Under the pieces are notes generated by a model, which did no database searches, was not told the origin of the DNA, and was given only the letters and a program-made list of their open reading frames with translations. From Styela clava (taxonomy: Eukaryota; Chordata; Ascidiacea; Stolidobranchia; Styelidae), in NCBI RefSeq assembly GCF_964204865.1, contig NC_135254.1, forward strand, positions 9,429,001 to 9,493,000: a DNA stretch of 64,000 nucleotides, written 5' to 3'. Below, piece by piece: positions 46,025 to 58,000 of this stretch. A program made the position numbers and the translations under genes. Numbering within the stretch: the first letter of the stretch is position 1; the number at the start of each line of letters is the position of its first letter.

Positions 46025-47938
46025 TTGAAAATGTTTCTCAATAAAAGACAAAAGTTACCGCAGCCTGCGGTAGATCCAAAAACTAAAAGTTTACCAAAAT
46101 CATATCAAAAGAAAACTCCTGATGCCAAGTGGCCATCTCAGGCACCTAAGTCGGCAACAGTAAAAGAATCAAAAAAGCCTCTGGACTGGGATGATATATC
46201 TTTATCTAGCGATGATTCGAAATCTTTTCAACGATTTTTAAAGAAAGACTCTGAAGATACTGAACAAGAAGAGGGACATAAACAAGAGAAACCGTCAAAA
46301 AATGCTGTGAAGATCGAGTCGTTTGAACGTCCAAAGACATCTAGAGGTAGTCTGGATAGACAGATATCAGATGTAAAACCTCATATCTCATCATCAAATG
46401 CTTTGAATCGACTTGCCTTGATTGAGGCTCGATTCAAGGATAGGCAAATTGATCATTCGCAAAACATACTTGCTATGTCATCTTCTGATTTTGATCTTGA
46501 TGTCAGCTCGGATTTGGATGTAAAAAGGCAAATAGGAAAATCGAAAATTAAATTGAGAGAAACTGTAAAAAAGTCTCAAAAAAGCAAAAGCGCTACCTTG
46601 TCGAATCGGTTGAATATTTTAACAGTGGGTGAAGAAACTGACACTTCAGAAGAAGATGGAATAGAAAAAATGAGATTTATTAAAGGTAATCCTAATGTGG
46701 AATTTTCCGATGATTCCCAGAAATTAGATCTTGATGCTAGATTAGATTATAATAAAGAAAAACTTCGTGCATCTAGCGAGTTTGATGACAGTGACTCCGC
46801 TCTTGCAGACAAAAATCGTTATTTTGTTAAAAGATCTGGTTCACCTAAGAGGGTAACTTTTGCATCGGATCTTGTTAGATCGAGTGATTTGGAACAATCT
46901 TATGATGAATTTATATCTATGAGTGAAAAAAGTGAAGAACCAGTTAGTCTTGATGAAATACTACCTACCAAACTTCACAATATTATGTCGCTTGACGATC
47001 TTCTTCCTTCGCGTGATTCAATAGACGAGGATGACAATGATCGTCCAACATCAGCTTTGGGTTTTGCTGGTCTGCATTCGGTTGAGGAATTGATACCCTC
47101 CGGAAAAGATAGCGAGGTCAGATCATCTAATGAATTTGCTTCCTCAATGGAAGAAGATATACAAGGAATGTCCGTAAATAGCGATGACATTTCATCCAAT
47201 ATTGAAGGCAATTTGCAGAATTTGAGATCTATTGATGAATTAGAAATTGGACCATTGGAATCTAAAGATGGTAAGATAGAAATAAAATCGAAGCCTGCTA
47301 ATATTTTTAAACCAGAAACGTCTATTCACGATTCAGAATCTGAGGAAATTAAGTCTGAGTCTATAAAATATTCTGAAGATTTTCATTCAAGTGATGATGA
47401 TACTTTAAAAGATACTGAAAGTATAACTCAAGATATTGCGCAATCAGTTTCTTCTATACCTTCATCAGTTCCAGATAAAGATTCATTGCAGGATAAAACA
47501 GCTAGCTATTCATCATCTTTCAACTCAACAAGGACTTCATCCTCATCTACAATTTCTACTCGAACTCCAACTCCTCGTAAAAAGAAACTCAAGCCTAAAA
47601 AATCTCAAACTACTGAAACACAGACTGACATAGCATCAGGTGTGTGGGTACCTGGATCAGTATTTGCTGCTAAACCATTTACTCCGACAAAATTAATAAA
47701 GAATGAAGCTTTGGACGTGTTGTCTTCTTATAATCCAGCAACTCTTGCTCTTCAAGATATTTTGCAACAGCAAGTTACCATAACGAGGGAATTTATAGCT
47801 AGATCCAGGCGACTCCATGAATTGGCAACTTCTGCAATACCATGTGATTATGTTTATGGAAATATTAACGAAGAATCATTAGCAAGGTTGAAAAATATTT
47901 GGTATGCTCAAGAAAATTTAACTGTTTCACCTAAATGA
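46025..47938 (+). CDS. C19orf44: C19orf44 homologue (DUF4614 protein), single exon
   Basis: The protein has 637 residues (human about 657) and is mostly disordered, rich in Ser, Asp, Glu and Lys. Islands match the human protein in order: ALNRLALIEARFKDRQID (126-143), a repeated SLDDLLPS/SVEELIPS-type motif in the middle (about 300-370), YSEDFHSSDDD (about 455), TETQTDIASGVW (about 537), and the carboxy-terminal domain ALDVLSSYNPATLALQDILQ followed by REFIARSRRLHELA. These are the features of DUF4614. Function is unknown in any animal to my knowledge. I start at the ATG 46025; an in-frame ATG two codons later (46031) would serve equally. The human gene has several introns; here none is needed. 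A candidate AATAAA lies at 47945-47950, just after the stop. Homology is from memory of the human sequence. Confidence 0.87.
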   Translation: MKMFLNKRQKLPQPAVDPKTKSLPKSYQKKTPDAKWPSQAPKSATVKESKKPLDWDDISLSSDDSKSFQRFLKKDSEDTEQEEGHKQEKPSKNAVKIESFERPKTSRGSLDRQISDVKPHISSSNALNRLALIEARFKDRQIDHSQNILAMSSSDFDLDVSSDLDVKRQIGKSKIKLRETVKKSQKSKSATLSNRLNILTVGEETDTSEEDGIEKMRFIKGNPNVEFSDDSQKLDLDARLDYNKEKLRASSEFDDSDSALADKNRYFVKRSGSPKRVTFASDLVRSSDLEQSYDEFISMSEKSEEPVSLDEILPTKLHNIMSLDDLLPSRDSIDEDDNDRPTSALGFAGLHSVEELIPSGKDSEVRSSNEFASSMEEDIQGMSVNSDDISSNIEGNLQNLRSIDELEIGPLESKDGKIEIKSKPANIFKPETSIHDSESEEIKSESIKYSEDFHSSDDDTLKDTESITQDIAQSVSSIPSSVPDKDSLQDKTASYSSSFNSTRTSSSSTISTRTPTPRKKKLKPKKSQTTETQTDIASGVWVPGSVFAAKPFTPTKLIKNEALDVLSSYNPATLALQDILQQQVTITREFIARSRRLHELATSAIPCDYVYGNINEESLARLKNIWYAQENLTVSPK

Positions 47939-49073
47939 ATTCAAAATAAATTTTTGTGACCTGTGTATTTGTAACAAAATTTTTGATTATCAGTAACTTT
48001 ATATTAAAATTGCAGAGAACAATTCATTCCCAAGTGTGATTCGATCAAAATATGTTTCAATCATGATTTATAATATATGTTTATAAAAGTTTGATTATCG
48101 CATTGGTTCTACAACTGTGCTTTCAATACTTTTGACTTTGTTGCGATTTGACCATAGATTCCTTCAAAAAGTATTTAAATAAGCTATATCAGATAGTCAG
48201 TCTTGGTATGATGATTACCGTTATTATTAGCCACCAAGATGAGCTTGTATATCACATCGACTAACTATGCATATACTATAAAAATTAGAAATATTATCTA
48301 TAATAAACTGAAATTTAGCTTTATTAATATGGTATAATAGTATTTATATATCATTTATAGGCTATAGCAATGTATTTTAGAACATAATAACAATACTATG
48401 AATGTATGCTTTTTCGGCCGTTAAAATTTATTCGTACTTCCAATAGAGTTGTGTACAATCAAAATAGAATTCGAATAGCCCACTTTATTGTTTTTACGTT
48501 CAGCGCTCCAGAAGTATGTGTACCAATATGGAGGTAACTAATTTTGTTCGCCTACTTCACATCAAGCCGTGTAAAGGTACTGAAACCTATTGTCTATGGG
48601 CAGGGGGATATTCATTTGGCTAACACAGACAGACCCACGAACTCGTAATAAAACTAAAATAGGGAAAATTGGTATAAAGTACCGTAATGGCCTAACCCTA
48701 ACCTGGTACACATACTTCGGGAGTACCTTATGTTCAATATGATATTAATGTGCCTTAGTCTGTTATTGGTTATTATTAGGCCATTTGAGTGCTATTTTTA
48801 TACCAACTGTGAGCTTTAATATTTTTGGATCTGTGCTGCATTTGTGTGCTTTCTATTAGCTTTTGTATGAAATTAACACTTGAAAATATATTTTGGTATT
48901 GTCTACATTTTTTTAGCTTGGTTGTTTTATATAGTAGAATTTAATATTTTGGCATGGTGTAATGCAGTTTTCAAAGAATATTGATTAAAAGGGAAGAAAA
49001 ATTATATGTCATCTGCAAATGTGACATAACAATTGTGGAATACTTTTTGGATTATTAATGTCAAAACACAATA
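47939..49073. other. C19orf44-GAPVD1 intergenic region
   Basis: It contains the C19orf44 polyadenylation candidate (47945-47950) and one MITE (48503-48728). No other gene is recognised. The GAPVD1 promoter or a 5' untranslated exon may lie here. Confidence 0.45.
48503..48728. mobile_element. MITE of the GCGCTCCAGAAGTATG family (226 bp)
   Basis: The left end GCGCTCCAGAAGTATGTGTA and the right end reversed GGTACTCCCGAAGTATGTGT form inverted repeats. Flanks tacgttca (48495-48502) and tatgttca (48729-48736) agree at 7 of 8. Copies also occur at 53951, 61803 and, shorter, 22007. Confidence 0.82.
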
Positions 49074-52000
49074 ATGACAAGTTTATTAGAGCTTGCTAGA
49101 AGACTGAGACAAGAGAGATTGTTCGTTAGATCTGAACAGGTGAGCCATAATAATAAATGATCTTATGGTTTTGTATGTGAACGTTTTATTATGAAACAAA
49201 TTTATTGGAAATCAAATATTGATATATAGGTCAGGTGTTGAGAATATTAGTCCACAAGAATATGGTAATATCAACAGGAAGCGGCCAATTTATAGATACT
49301 AACTTAACAATGAATTTTTTTATTATTAGCTCAAGTTATATTTTTGTGTATTTTCCATTTGAATATCATTTACTTACTTACTTTTCAAATATACATACCG
49401 ACATTATGATCATATGTAATAAATAAACCAACAAATATCAATAAAAGATAGTTGTAGAGTTTCTTTAATCGCAATGAGTATTATCGGCTAACTGTATGCC
49501 AATCATTGTGTTTTACGAACCATGCAGTGCACTTTAATTTCCTCATTTTTCTCTGAAATTGATCGTGTACCTGATGTAAGGATCAATGCTCTATTGCCTA
49601 CACTTAAAGCCAGTACTGATACTATTGTTTTATAAACAAACCGTCGTCTTACACGATGAACTACGGTAATAGCAATTGTTATAGCAATTGACAATGTGCC
49701 TTAGTAAGGTTCCTAAAAAATGATAAGTAAAATACGATATTATGTACTGCAAACTCTGACAATGACAATCTTCTAAACTCAAATTTTTCTATTATATTCC
49801 TAGAATCAAGAATTTTATTAATAATCAAATGGTGATATATCAAAATTTATAATTTGATTTTCGATATGATTCATAATGGTTGTTTATGGTGTTTTTCCTG
49901 ATTAAAAACTAATACCCAGTACTCCTTGTTAATTATGAAAATATGAGAATATTATTTCCTAATATTATTTTTAACAGGAAGCTATTTATCAGCTGAACAA
50001 ACAGATCAGACAAAGATCCGAACAACTGTCCCATGTTTTCTGGACAACAAGACAACATCATCTCAATTTGAATCATTTTATTACAAATAGTTCGCATGGT
50101 ATGAAGTTATTTTGTAGCACTTGTTTGGCCTTTGTTTGAGTGTTCAAAACCATGCACTGTATATAGTTCAACAATTCTGCTTTTGATACCAATTATGTTA
50201 ATTATTTTATCAATGAGAAATAAGGATATTCTGTTATTGTTGTGATTTCTAAAAAATATGATGGATCTTTATTTATGGAGTTCTTATGAAACGATAAAAT
50301 TTTGGACACAAAGTCAACTTGGATCGTATTGTAGATTTGTTGTTCATGCTGTTGTTGTTGTGACCAAAAGTTCTCAATTGTACTATTAGATTATTATTAA
50401 CCTGATTCAGATTATTTGTAGTTTATGCTGGAAGTTGCTATAACAGATGGCAAATGCTTTTACATTTCTTGATGTTTCTTCAGGGCTTCACAGGGCTCGT
50501 TATTTTACCCCATTATTTGCTTGTGATCAAGTTTTGTAGGATAATTCCAAGTATACTGTGTACACTTGCACACATTGGAGGTAGACTTGCCATAAGTTTG
50601 TGCGTTATCACTATCTTTTTTCGTTGAATGAAAACAGTAAACATACTTAGCTGTATATAGATAATAGGAATTTTATTTCATTGGAAGGCATTGTTTTGAT
50701 GAAATTAGTACTTTGTTGTTATTTTTCAAGACCTATTGATCTGTGTACTTCTGACCAAGCGTTTGTATTACCGGTAGTAGTTATTTATTGGAATGAATTT
50801 CCACTTGTTAATGTTAATCATGACTTTGAGTGAGTACTCAGTAATCAAAATTTCATTTCATCAGGCACTCCAGCAAACTGCTCCCAGAGATCAAGTCATC
50901 TTGAAAATGTTCGCTTCGTTGATGGTTACAAAGAACTTGGATATCAGGAATCAATGTATGGAAACTTCTTACAAACATTTCGAAGCAATCCAACCCTCAC
51001 TGCAGCTTGTCTTGCATACGGAGAGAAACTGTCACTCGATTCTACATTACAAGTTGTTCAGACTGTTGTGTTGGGATTATATGGAAATAGTATCATATCA
51101 GGAGACCACAGGCATTTGTTAGAGGTATGTGTTGGACATAAAATGGACCTATGGATCACTTTGTTATTATGTTGTTGTGAAAAAATCACTTTTTTCTTTC
51201 AAACACACACAATTTTCAGCTTTGAAATTTTCAGAGGTAAAAGCTTGTTGTTGTTGCTAGATGGCTATCTATTTTACTATTCAAAAATTTCTGTGGGCTC
51301 GTTTTTACTTCGAAGTTATGTGTGATAATATCATCAGAATTAAAAATTGCCAAAACTACTAGTGGTCAAACTACCAGTATTGTAAAAGATTTGATACTAG
51401 TTCGTTTTGGCTTTCGTGTCCATTTATTTAAGCGTTGCTCACTTGTTTAATAATAATAGTCACTGCAATAGTTTTGTTATTCTTGAAGGATTAAAATTTT
51501 TCTAACAAATCAACTGGAATATTTTTGATCCATACCATTTTTTTCACCAGTTAATGGAAACCCTGCTTTTACTTCAACTTGCAAATGAAGACCAACCAAG
51601 AAGAATACTTCACAAAGGAAATGCTGCTTTCTGCATCGTTTACAAGTGGGATTATTTTTACTTATAACTACAGTTCGCTCCTCATTGTTGGGTAGTCTGA
51701 TGAGCAAGTTTTTTACATATATTACCAATTGGAATGTCTTCGTGTAAATCCAATGGCCACAGATGGAGCATAACATGTTTATCCTAACTCAAGTCTAACT
51801 GTTAAAAAATATCTTAATAATACAACCAAATACCCCAATCAGTTGAATGGAACAAAAGACATAAATGTTTAGAACAGGTATATTTTTTATATTCATAATT
51901 GTATGGTTTTAATACCACTGATATCCTGATGCTCTTTGTAGCATTTGATAGGAATACACTTGCCACCCCACCAGATTACACTGCGTAGTGCGTGGGTTCG

Positions 52001-55000
52001 CAAGTTCATGGTTTGCCATATGATTTAGCCGACTTATCGTCTTGGCTCTCCTTAGGAATGAAAATGCAATTCCTGTACTAATTAGGATTTATATATATCT
52101 TATTTTCAAAAGTTCATACATTTTAGTTGAAATGAATGTTTGACTAGAATCGTGTTATTCTTTTTTCAGACTCTTTACAGAATCACTGTTGTCCGGAAAG
52201 TTATTCTTAACTGCAGCATTGCATAAGCCTATTATGCAGGTGAGCAAATGAATAGGAATGAATAATTCTTGCTAGAACTTCATAGAAATTTGATGTCACT
52301 TCATTTATTTATCTAGTTGTAATAATCAGAGATTGCATTATGTTCATATTTATTTTGAAATATCTTGAACATAGCCAATTCGCATAGTTGTCCCTGCTCT
52401 GGAAAGAAATTTATATTTAATTCATATTTGGCAGATATATATTACAGCATCTTGTATGCAAGTTCCTATTTCATATAGGAAAACAATGACTAATGTAGCA
52501 TTATGATGTCATGATTGATTGACAATTGCAGGAAATATGTCTTTCATTATTGTAGCATAATTCTGCAGTTTTCAGCGCTTGTATATTTCTTTTTTCGGAT
52601 GACTGTACTAATACTATAGTATGAGATCATAGTATTCTTGTATGTTTGGCACACATCAGAACCATGACCAAATGTTTTCTTCCATTATGTATGATTGGCT
52701 TTAAAAATAGCCATGATTCATACAAAAAGTCTGTCTTACTGAGTCCAGAAAAAGAAAATTATTTGCCAAAGCTTTTATTCTGTGGCATCAATATTTTTGA
52801 TTGATCCACTGGCTCATTGTAATCCTACTTCGCCTTTGGATAAGTCAGCGCTAAAAATCAATATTCTAATGCATTGGTTAAATGAAATGTAGATTGATTG
52901 TTTTTGGCAACAAATTTCAATCTTAATTACTAACGGGCTGAGAATAATAAGCATGAAGAAATTGTGAAAACTTTAAAAAAAACCATTGAACCTTATAAAT
53001 AATAATAATCATGCAATTGTGATTATGTTAGACAATTGTGATTTATTAAAGGTTAGTAATAAAGAAAATTACAATTTAAAATTGATATAATAATAATATT
53101 CACACGTTGTTGTGATAAATCTTGTACTTATTGTCAAAAAATAATTTCAACATTGAACAATATAAATTTGATCTATTATGTAGTTGTCACAGTATACCGT
53201 CATGTCGGAATTTACATAGGATGTATTTGAAATATTTTCAAAATCTATTACCTGAATTGTCACATACCATTTTTCATTATTTTTTTTAGGGTCGCCATTT
53301 TCATGATATCTTCACATTTTTAAATAAAATGTGGAGGTAGCGTCATTGCTAATCTTATTTGATTGTGACTATCCTATCTAGAATGCATTTGTTTTCCTTC
53401 TTTCTATTATTTACTTGTCTTGTCATTATCTGACATATTGACCCATGTGACTCAAATGTTGCATTGTATGCATAATATATTTGATTTTACAACCTATTTG
53501 TTTTGAACTTTCAACCTGTGTTTAGATTTTGCTCTATTTGGAGTTTTTAAGCATACATACCTATTCATGATATAAGCATGTAGTTTGGTTTTGACAAAGT
53601 TTAAAATTTCTGCTATTTCAGAACACTCACTTTCCAAGATTATGATTACTGCTTCATGAGCGTTTTGTAAAATTGACTCAAATATATGACTGAAAAAAAC
53701 TAGTCATTTTAAAGTTCACAATATTCACATACAGTTAATGTGATGGACAGGCCATTATTGCATTTTTCTAAATTTTAATAATGATTATGAATCACTTTCG
53801 CTTTTCTATTGTTTTCTGTAATACTTGTTCAGCTTTGATTGATAGAAATTGATTTGAACAATTTTTACTAGGTCAATCACTTTGTATATTTCCATCTTTC
53901 AAATCCTGTATTGTATAGCATAAGATGGTACAACAAATAGTTACAATTTGAGCGCCTCAGAAGTATGTGTACCAATATGGAGGTACCGGTAACTATTTTG
54001 TTCGCCTACTTTACATCAAGTTGTGTAAATGGACTGAAACCTATGGGCAAGGGGTATATTCACTTGGATATCACAGACAGTCTCCGAACTCTTAATAGAA
54101 CTAAAATAAGGAAAATCGGAATGAAAGTATGTCCTAACTCCTAACCCTAACCTGGTATATACACTTCGGGAGTACCCAATTTTGTTCCTTTAAATGTGAA
54201 CCTATCGTTATTACCTGATGATGGAAAAACTAGAAATTCGTAATGCCAAAGTGAAGAGTAATGTACTAAATAGCTTATTAACATTTCGAAAGTATTTTTT
54301 TTGTTTGGAATAAATTTTCATATATAATGCACTCATTCAGTCATATTTATATAAACTTCCAGAGGATGAAAAAATGGTTTGAATGTAGGATTGTTTGGTA
54401 GTGTATTTTATTTGTATATAATAAAAATACATTTTTTATTATAATTTGCAATTAATCATTTTCTATTAGGTAGCCTATGTATTAGGCCTAAAAATAAACA
54501 CTAAAACATCTTCTGGTTATCTGAATCACGGCAAAACTCTCAAATTTCAATATTTTTCAATTGCATTTTATACTCAGTTCTTAGATTTTAATGACATTTT
54601 AAATTTTCCATTTTTTTCATCACTTTTCTATCATTTATTTCCAATGCTTTGAAAATAAATATTTTTGAACTTGTAGGTTCTTATGGATGACGAACTCTAT
54701 CTCGAGCGGGATTCAAACAGAATTTTGGATTGTTTTAGTCAAGTTGAAATTGAGAAAAGATTTGGTAAAAAGGACGACCCCGAGTTTCAGGTAAATTGAA
54801 GTGATATTTGAGGTATACATCATGATCAGGGATGGCCAAAACTAAATAGTCTTCTATTTTTATGATTTCCGAATATTATTGTTGAATAACATTTTGGAAT
54901 ATTGAATATATCGTAAAATCAAATATAATAATTCGGATGTTCAATTCATTTTGAACATTCATGATTATCAATATGTAAAACTTCCCAATTTTTTTTTTCA

Positions 55001-58000
55001 ATTCCTAATTTTTAATATGGCACATTTATATGCCTTTCTCTCTAAACAAGGATGTACACAAGTAGCCATTGAAAAATAAGGAGACACTATGGTTTGATAA
55101 TCCCAGAATTTTCCAAGTTGAGCATTTCTTACCCAATTCATTGCACCCTTGGTTAGGCAGAAGGCATGGGATTTGAACCCAGAATTTTAACCTTCGATGT
55201 GGTTAAATTTAACTCTTTGACCACTACGCCATCAAAATTCATTCTTCTCTCTAATATCTAAAGATATTACTATTTCAGAGTCGAGTAAAGAAACATTTAG
55301 AAGGAACTGAAGGTCACTTGTTCGAGATTTGTCAAAGTTTCATCGACAGCTTACATGCGGCTATGTATTGTTTTCCTCAATCTATGGGTTGGGTGATCGC
55401 AAGAGCTTATCATATTGTGAAGGAAGCAGGTGAGAATGTATTCTGTCATAGGAGTCATACAATCAATATTTGGTTAACTGAATGTATGAGCTAAGACTAA
55501 GAATGTAATTTAAGAAATGAACCTGATTTGATTGGGTTAATTAAGGCAGTGTTTTTAAACATTTTTCATCATGGTTTACGACCCACTCGGAACGGTCAAA
55601 TTAATTTTCGACCCTTCGGGAACTGAAATAAAAAATAAAAAAAATTTGATGATTTTGAAAAAAATAATAAAATTGACAATACCTTTAATGATGAGACTGA
55701 TTTTCTTGCATATTTTTTCACAAAAGATCAGATCTTGGCTCTATTTCAGTGATGGTCTGTCTCAGTACTGGTTCCTAATCTTTCGAATTTAATCTATAAG
55801 TTTGTGTTGGAAAAGATTTAACCCTGATTCCCATTGAGCCCCGGTATAACAGACAGTCATTTTAGAATGTACAATATAAGATATTATACCGAAATTATTT
55901 TTTGTAACTTGAATCAATATTGAGTCACTTATGCTAATTTTTTGTACTTCAACATAATAAAGCCAATATGCTTTCTTATAAGATTTTATAGATTTGAATC
56001 ATGCATTTGACACCAAGCATATTAACTAGCATATTCCAGGATATTTAAATCCACTGGCATTTCTACTTTCAATTTGATAGTTTTGCATTATTTAAGTAGG
56101 CTACCTAATATAATTTATTCTACAAATACAGGTCTATTCATGCGGAAGCGAGAGCTATTTTATTGAAAATAATTTATAAGCTATATTTCGTTAGGTTTTT
56201 CGTTACACATTGTCTTTTCGTTCCAAATTTCATTCGATTATCTTCAAAAACTGCGGAGATACAACTTGTTATTTATTGTTTTTACATTCTTGTGGTCACA
56301 GTTTTTGAGTCAGTGTAATGCTAAGCATCATTAAAATGCCAATATCGACATTATTTTTTGAACATTTTCGCAAACTTGGTATTGTTTTCTTAGTCAGACT
56401 TAGATCTATCCACTGGCGCAGTTTTTATTCAAATTAGATAAACTTTAATCTTTTTGTAACATTTGTATTCTACAAATACAGGTCTAGTTAGTCATGCAGA
56501 AGCGAGAGCTCTTTGTGCTGATTTGATGCTGCAAATGTTCATATGTCCTGCTATTGTTAATCCTGAACTGTATGGTGTATCGGGTGATGCTCCTATCAGT
56601 GATTTCACAAGATTTAATTTGATGCAGATAGCTCAGGTATTTTTATTGTCAATATTTGTTTTCTGCAACATTTGTGAATAAAATCAAATCTTTTTGTATT
56701 GACACAATGGTTTTGTGTTACCATTTACTGATAGTATCATTTGCAGTCCATTAAAGGTCCATTTGGGAACTTTGGACAATTCAATATTCAAAGCAAATCG
56801 ATAATTTGAATACATTTGAAATTCTTTATATTCGATATACATTACTAAGTACTATATCTTTGAATTTAGAACGTTTTTATTTAAATATTAGGGATTTTAA
56901 GCCGTTTGGCAAGTAGATCAAAATGTACAATATCTCAACTGATAAGAAACAACACAGAGAAAACAATGATCTTTTAATATTTATGATGTGATTTAGATGT
57001 GATTCACCTGAAGAAATAGTGATTTATATAATTTTCTACCAATAATTCTAAAGAGAATAGATTTTTTTTCGAATTTATTCTAAACTTGACTTGCCAGTTT
57101 ATTTTTCCAGGTATTGCAAGTGTTAGCTTTACGAGATGAAGATGCTCAACCAGACAATTCATTATATGGAAGATTTGAAAAGGTATTATCTAGCATTTAT
57201 AATATTTAAATTGCCTAAAATATGTGACAGGAGTAACAAATTGCAATGGAGAAATATTAATTTCACTTCAGATTATTTTTTTCATGCTTTTTCTGTCTGA
57301 ACAAGGTTGTGAGTAAGCAGCCTCTGATATAAGCATGAGATTTGAACTTCAACCTACAAATCCACTTGGTATAGCCAAGTTTTTTCGTGACCCTCAGGAA
57401 CTAAAATGAAATTAAAGGAAAATTGAATGATACCGCAAAAATTAATAGAAAAATACTAAAACTGACAATACCTTTAATGTGATTAATGTGCTTGCATATT
57501 CTCGCTTAATATATCAAATCTTGGCTTTATTTCGGTGATGGTCTGTCTCGGTACTGTTTTCAAATTTGAAAAATATTTTGTTTTAACATTAGTTAGTGTC
57601 GAAAAAGATTTCACCGCGGACCCTATTGAGCCTTTTCACGACCAACCATGGGGGGAGACCCCCAGTGTGAACAGCCCTGAAATGGGCTATTCAAAAATCC
57701 AAGTTAATATTATTTCTTCTAGTAGACGCCTAGTTTTTTATAAATTCTTTTTTGATATTATCAATGCTTCATATATATTAGCAGACTTTGCACTTTGCAG
57801 CACAGGCTATGATCAGTCCATCTCACAAAATGTCATTTTTTTCAGAATTGTATGAGTTCCTTATTGGACACTGTGATTAGTACGTGGCACACAGATGGTC
57901 TACCTATGTCTTCATCATCAACATCTACTCCTGGTCATGGGTTCACTGATTCTGCTGTTTTTATAACTTGTTCTCAACTAGCACAGTTAATAAAATTGCT

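Noticed and set aside
55136-55235. tRNA gene on the minus strand
   Set aside because: Box A and B motifs are present but the arms do not form a cloverleaf and related pieces occur nearby; a SINE is more likely.
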